DNA of 8,044 nucleotides, taken from positions 1 through 8,044 of the forward strand of contig CALGTU010000094.1 in the NCBI GenBank assembly GCA_937901465.1. Direction: 5' to 3'. Each line of letters opens with the position of its first letter. Within the stretch, counting starts at the first letter, position 1. A model generated the notes under the pieces. The model was not told where the DNA came from, did no database searches, and saw only the letters and a list, made by a program, of their open reading frames with translations. The position numbers were made by a program, and so were the translations under genes. This stretch comes from an uncultured Clostridia bacterium. Its GTDB lineage: Bacteria; Bacillota; Clostridia; Oscillospirales; Ruminococcaceae. Shown here piece after piece: positions 6,337 through 8,044 of the stretch.

Positions 6337-7250
6337 AAGAAATAATGATAGGAACATGGGCGTGGGGAACGGGCATAAACGGTTCTTCAATGATTTTCGG
6401 AAAAAAGCAGGACCCCGAAACCTTGAAAAAATCCTTTGAAACTGCTATAAATCAGGGTTTTCTCAACTGGGATACTGCTGCCGTTTACGGAATGGGAACC
6501 TGTGAAACCCTTTTAGGTTCTTTTATCAAAGGCCACGATGATATATTTCTTTCTACAAAATTTGCTCCCTCAAAAAAATACAAGAAAGGCGCTCTGACAA
6601 AATCTTTTGAGGAAAGTATGAAACGCCTCGGAAGAGAAAGCGTTGACCTTTTCTGGATACATATCCCCAACAGCCTCAAAGAAAATCTTTCTGAGGCAAT
6701 TCCTCTTATAAAAGAAGGAAAAATAAAAAGCATAGGGGTATCAAATGCCTCGCTCGATGATATTAAAACTGCCAAAGAAATCCTCGGAAAAGAAAACCTA
6801 AAACTCGGTGCTATACAAAATCATTTCAGCCTTTTAAGAAACGACCAGCAACCGATTATCGATTACTGCAACGCAAACGGAATAAAATACTATGCCTATA
6901 TGGTTTTGGAGCAGGGTGCGCTCTCGGGAAAATACAGCGCTGAAAATCATTTCCCGTTTTTCTCTTCGAGAAACTTTGCTTTCCCGAAAAGCAAATTCAG
7001 AAAAATAGAAACTCTCCTTAGCGTTATGAAAGATATTGCCGACAAATACAATATCGACTCTTCGCAGATACCTATATTATGGGCAATAAGCAAGGGAACT
7101 GTTCCCATTATAGGAATTACAAAACCTTCCCACGCAGAAAAACTCGCCTCTTCTATGGAGATTACTCTTACTAAAGAAGAACTCGACTTAATCGAAACAG
7201 AGGCAACAAAAACAGGTATCAGACAGCAGGGCACCTGGGAACCGCAGTAA
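6333..7250 (+). CDS. Aldo/keto reductase family oxidoreductase
   Basis: This is a cytoplasmic NAD(P)H-dependent reductase of carbonyl compounds, or the reverse dehydrogenase, with a predicted TIM-barrel fold and family-typical length (305 residues). The catalytic tetrad is complete: D47 and Y52 (NWDTAAVYGMG), K76 (LSTKF) and H110 (FWIHIPN). SIGVSNAS in the middle and VPIIGITKPSHAEKL (257-271), the cofactor-phosphate-binding region, are further family marks. The substrate cannot be told; similar proteins act on sugars, small aldehydes or ketones. The ATG overlaps the acyltransferase TGA by 4 bases and AAGGAAG lies at 6317-6323, so both are translated from one message and probably share the TetR-type control. 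A strong terminator follows. No residue is missing and the frame is intact. Confidence 0.93.
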   Translation: MKEIMIGTWAWGTGINGSSMIFGKKQDPETLKKSFETAINQGFLNWDTAAVYGMGTCETLLGSFIKGHDDIFLSTKFAPSKKYKKGALTKSFEESMKRLGRESVDLFWIHIPNSLKENLSEAIPLIKEGKIKSIGVSNASLDDIKTAKEILGKENLKLGAIQNHFSLLRNDQQPIIDYCNANGIKYYAYMVLEQGALSGKYSAENHFPFFSSRNFAFPKSKFRKIETLLSVMKDIADKYNIDSSQIPILWAISKGTVPIIGITKPSHAEKLASSMEITLTKEELDLIETEATKTGIRQQGTWEPQ

Positions 7251-7257
7251 TATTTGC

Positions 7258-7294
7258 AAAAATCCCCTCTCCGATATGGAGAGGGGATATTTTT
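7258..7294. terminator. Bidirectional intrinsic terminator between convergent genes
   Basis: A perfect, GC-rich 11-bp stem (7262-7272 with 7278-7288) has a 5-base loop GATAT. On the + strand it is followed by a T-run (7290-7294) and ends the reductase transcript. On the - strand the A-run at 7258-7262 supplies the T-run, ending the leucine-rich repeat gene, whose stop codon lies at 7293-7295 in the arm flank. Confidence 0.93.
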
Positions 7295-8044
7295 ATACAG
7301 TCTCAGATTTTATGTTATTTTCTTCTGCATACTTTTGTGCATAAGAATTTTCGGGTGCTTTGATAACAAGGTCTTCGCAACCATCGAATGCATAGTTGCC
7401 AATCTTTGTAACAGAATCAGGAATTATTATCTTTTCTAAAGATTCGCAACCATCGAACGCATCATCACCAATCTCTGTAACAGAATCGGGGATTGTTATC
7501 TCTTGTAAAGATTTACATTCATAGAACGCACCTCCACCAATCTCTGTAACAGAATCAGGGATTGTTATCTTTTCTAAAGATTCGCAAAAAGAGAACGCCC
7601 ATTCACCAATCTTTTTAACAGAATTAGGTATTATTACTTTTTTAGCATTTCCATAGTAGTTATATAAAACATTTTTTACAATAACAAATCCATTTTCATC
7701 TGCAAGTTTTTTGCAACCTCTGAACGCATCCTCACCAATCTCTTTAACAGAATCGGGGATTATTATTTCTTTTAAAGATTTGCATTCTTTGAACGCACCT
7801 TCACCAATCTCTTTAACAGAATCAGGGATTGTTATCTCTTTTAAAGATTTACAACCTCCGAACGCACCTTCACCAATCTCTGTAACAGAATCAGGGATTA
7901 TTATCTCTTTTAAAGATTTACAACCATAGAACGCCCATTCACCAATCTTTGTAACAGAATCAGGGATTATTACTTTTTCAGCATTTCCAAAGTAGTCATA
8001 TAAAACATCTCTTACAATAACAAATCCATTTTCATCTGCAAGGT
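7293..8044 (-). CDS. BspA-like leucine-rich repeat protein, C-terminal part (5' end beyond window)
   Basis: Read on the - strand, one frame is open from the window edge to a TAA at 7295-7293, giving 250 complete codons with no start in view. It consists of BspA/LRR_5-type repeats of 23 residues with consensus CxSLxEIxIPDSVxEIGxxAFxG. Six standard units are seen (7854-7922, 7785-7853, 7716-7784, 7518-7586, 7449-7517, 7380-7448). Two 40-residue entry units are also seen (7923-8042 and 7587-7706), each with GFVIV, VLY and YxGNA motifs. The C-terminal cap reads CEDLVIKAPENSYAQKYAEENN, a common ending in this family. Such proteins are usually secreted or surface-attached and implicated in adhesion or host contact (family knowledge); the signal peptide and any anchor would lie outside the window. 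It converges on the reductase gene and appears unrelated to it. Apparent + strand open frames here (such as 7711-7929) are shadows of the repeats. Confidence 0.93.
   Translation of the reverse strand, partial: LADENGFVIVRDVLYDYFGNAEKVIIPDSVTKIGEWAFYGCKSLKEIIIPDSVTEIGEGAFGGCKSLKEITIPDSVKEIGEGAFKECKSLKEIIIPDSVKEIGEDAFRGCKKLADENGFVIVKNVLYNYYGNAKKVIIPNSVKKIGEWAFSFCESLEKITIPDSVTEIGGGAFYECKSLQEITIPDSVTEIGDDAFDGCESLEKIIIPDSVTKIGNYAFDGCEDLVIKAPENSYAQKYAEENNIKSETV
7380..7706 (-). repeat. Super-repeat copy B: 40-residue entry unit plus three 23-residue LRR units
   Basis: This 327-bp block repeats the organisation of 7716-8042 with an offset of exactly 336 bp (112 codons). Within it, three 69-bp direct repeats lie at 7380-7448, 7449-7517 and 7518-7586, preceded in gene direction by the entry unit at 7587-7706. 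A 9-bp linker encoding CKK (7707-7715) separates the two blocks. Confidence 0.88.
7716..8042 (-). repeat. Super-repeat copy A: 40-residue entry unit plus three 23-residue LRR units
   Basis: This is the partner of the block at 7380-7706. The entry units are close at the DNA level: 7981-8044 and 7645-7708 differ at 5 of 64 bases by my count. Three 69-bp LRR repeats lie at 7716-7784, 7785-7853 and 7854-7922. The block reaches the window edge, so more copies may lie beyond. Confidence 0.88.

Noticed and set aside
7254..7439. 61-codon + strand open frame after the reductase.
   Set aside because: It runs through the terminator and antisense to the LRR protein C-terminus, and its peptide has no recognisable feature.
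7711..7929. Repetitive 72-residue open frame on the + strand, with a period of 23 residues.
   Set aside because: It is the antisense shadow of the LRR coding repeats; the - strand frame encodes a clear BspA-type protein through the whole region.
7380..8042. Regular short direct repeats that could suggest a CRISPR array.
   Set aside because: The 69-bp units are contiguous, have no unique spacers, keep a reading frame and encode LRR units.

Overview
The window looks like a stretch of chromosome from a low-to-moderate GC Firmicute, most likely a gut-type Clostridia member (Ruminococcaceae/Oscillospiraceae-like). This is inferred from the pst-phoU-phoB-phoR gene order, strong GGAGG-type ribosome binding sites, AT-rich intergenic regions with many intrinsic terminators, a short cysteine-anchored lipoprotein, and a BspA-type leucine-rich repeat surface protein. 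No species can be named from sequence alone.

Region 1 (1-3612) is the 3' part of a phosphate-uptake and phosphate-sensing operon on the + strand. It holds the end of pstB (transporter ATPase), phoU (negative regulator), a PhoB-type response regulator and a PhoR-type sensor kinase. The genes are packed with 1-bp and 11-bp overlaps or a 14-bp gap and close with a strong hairpin terminator. PstB powers phosphate import. PhoU is expected to link transporter state to the kinase, and PhoR/PhoB to control the regulon.

Region 2 (3613-4457) is a monocistronic unit: an extended -10 promoter, a small lipoprotein of unknown function with a possible BamE/SmpA-like C-terminal module, a short stretch of richer GC that I cannot explain, and a strong terminator.

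Region 3 (4458-7294) is a TetR-regulated cassette: a TetR-family repressor, a multi-pass membrane acyltransferase-like protein, and an aldo/keto reductase translationally coupled to it by an ATGA overlap. Matching 18-bp inverted repeats lie just downstream of the tetR promoter and just upstream of the acyltransferase start. This suggests one repressor controls itself and the two enzymes. The substrate and inducer are unknown.

Region 4 (7293-8044) is the C-terminal part of a BspA-like leucine-rich repeat protein on the - strand, running in from beyond the window. It converges on the reductase gene across a hairpin that can terminate both directions. Its repeats are ordered in two levels: 23-residue LRR units inside a 112-residue super-repeat. 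I found no tRNA, rRNA, CRISPR array, insertion sequence or replication origin.
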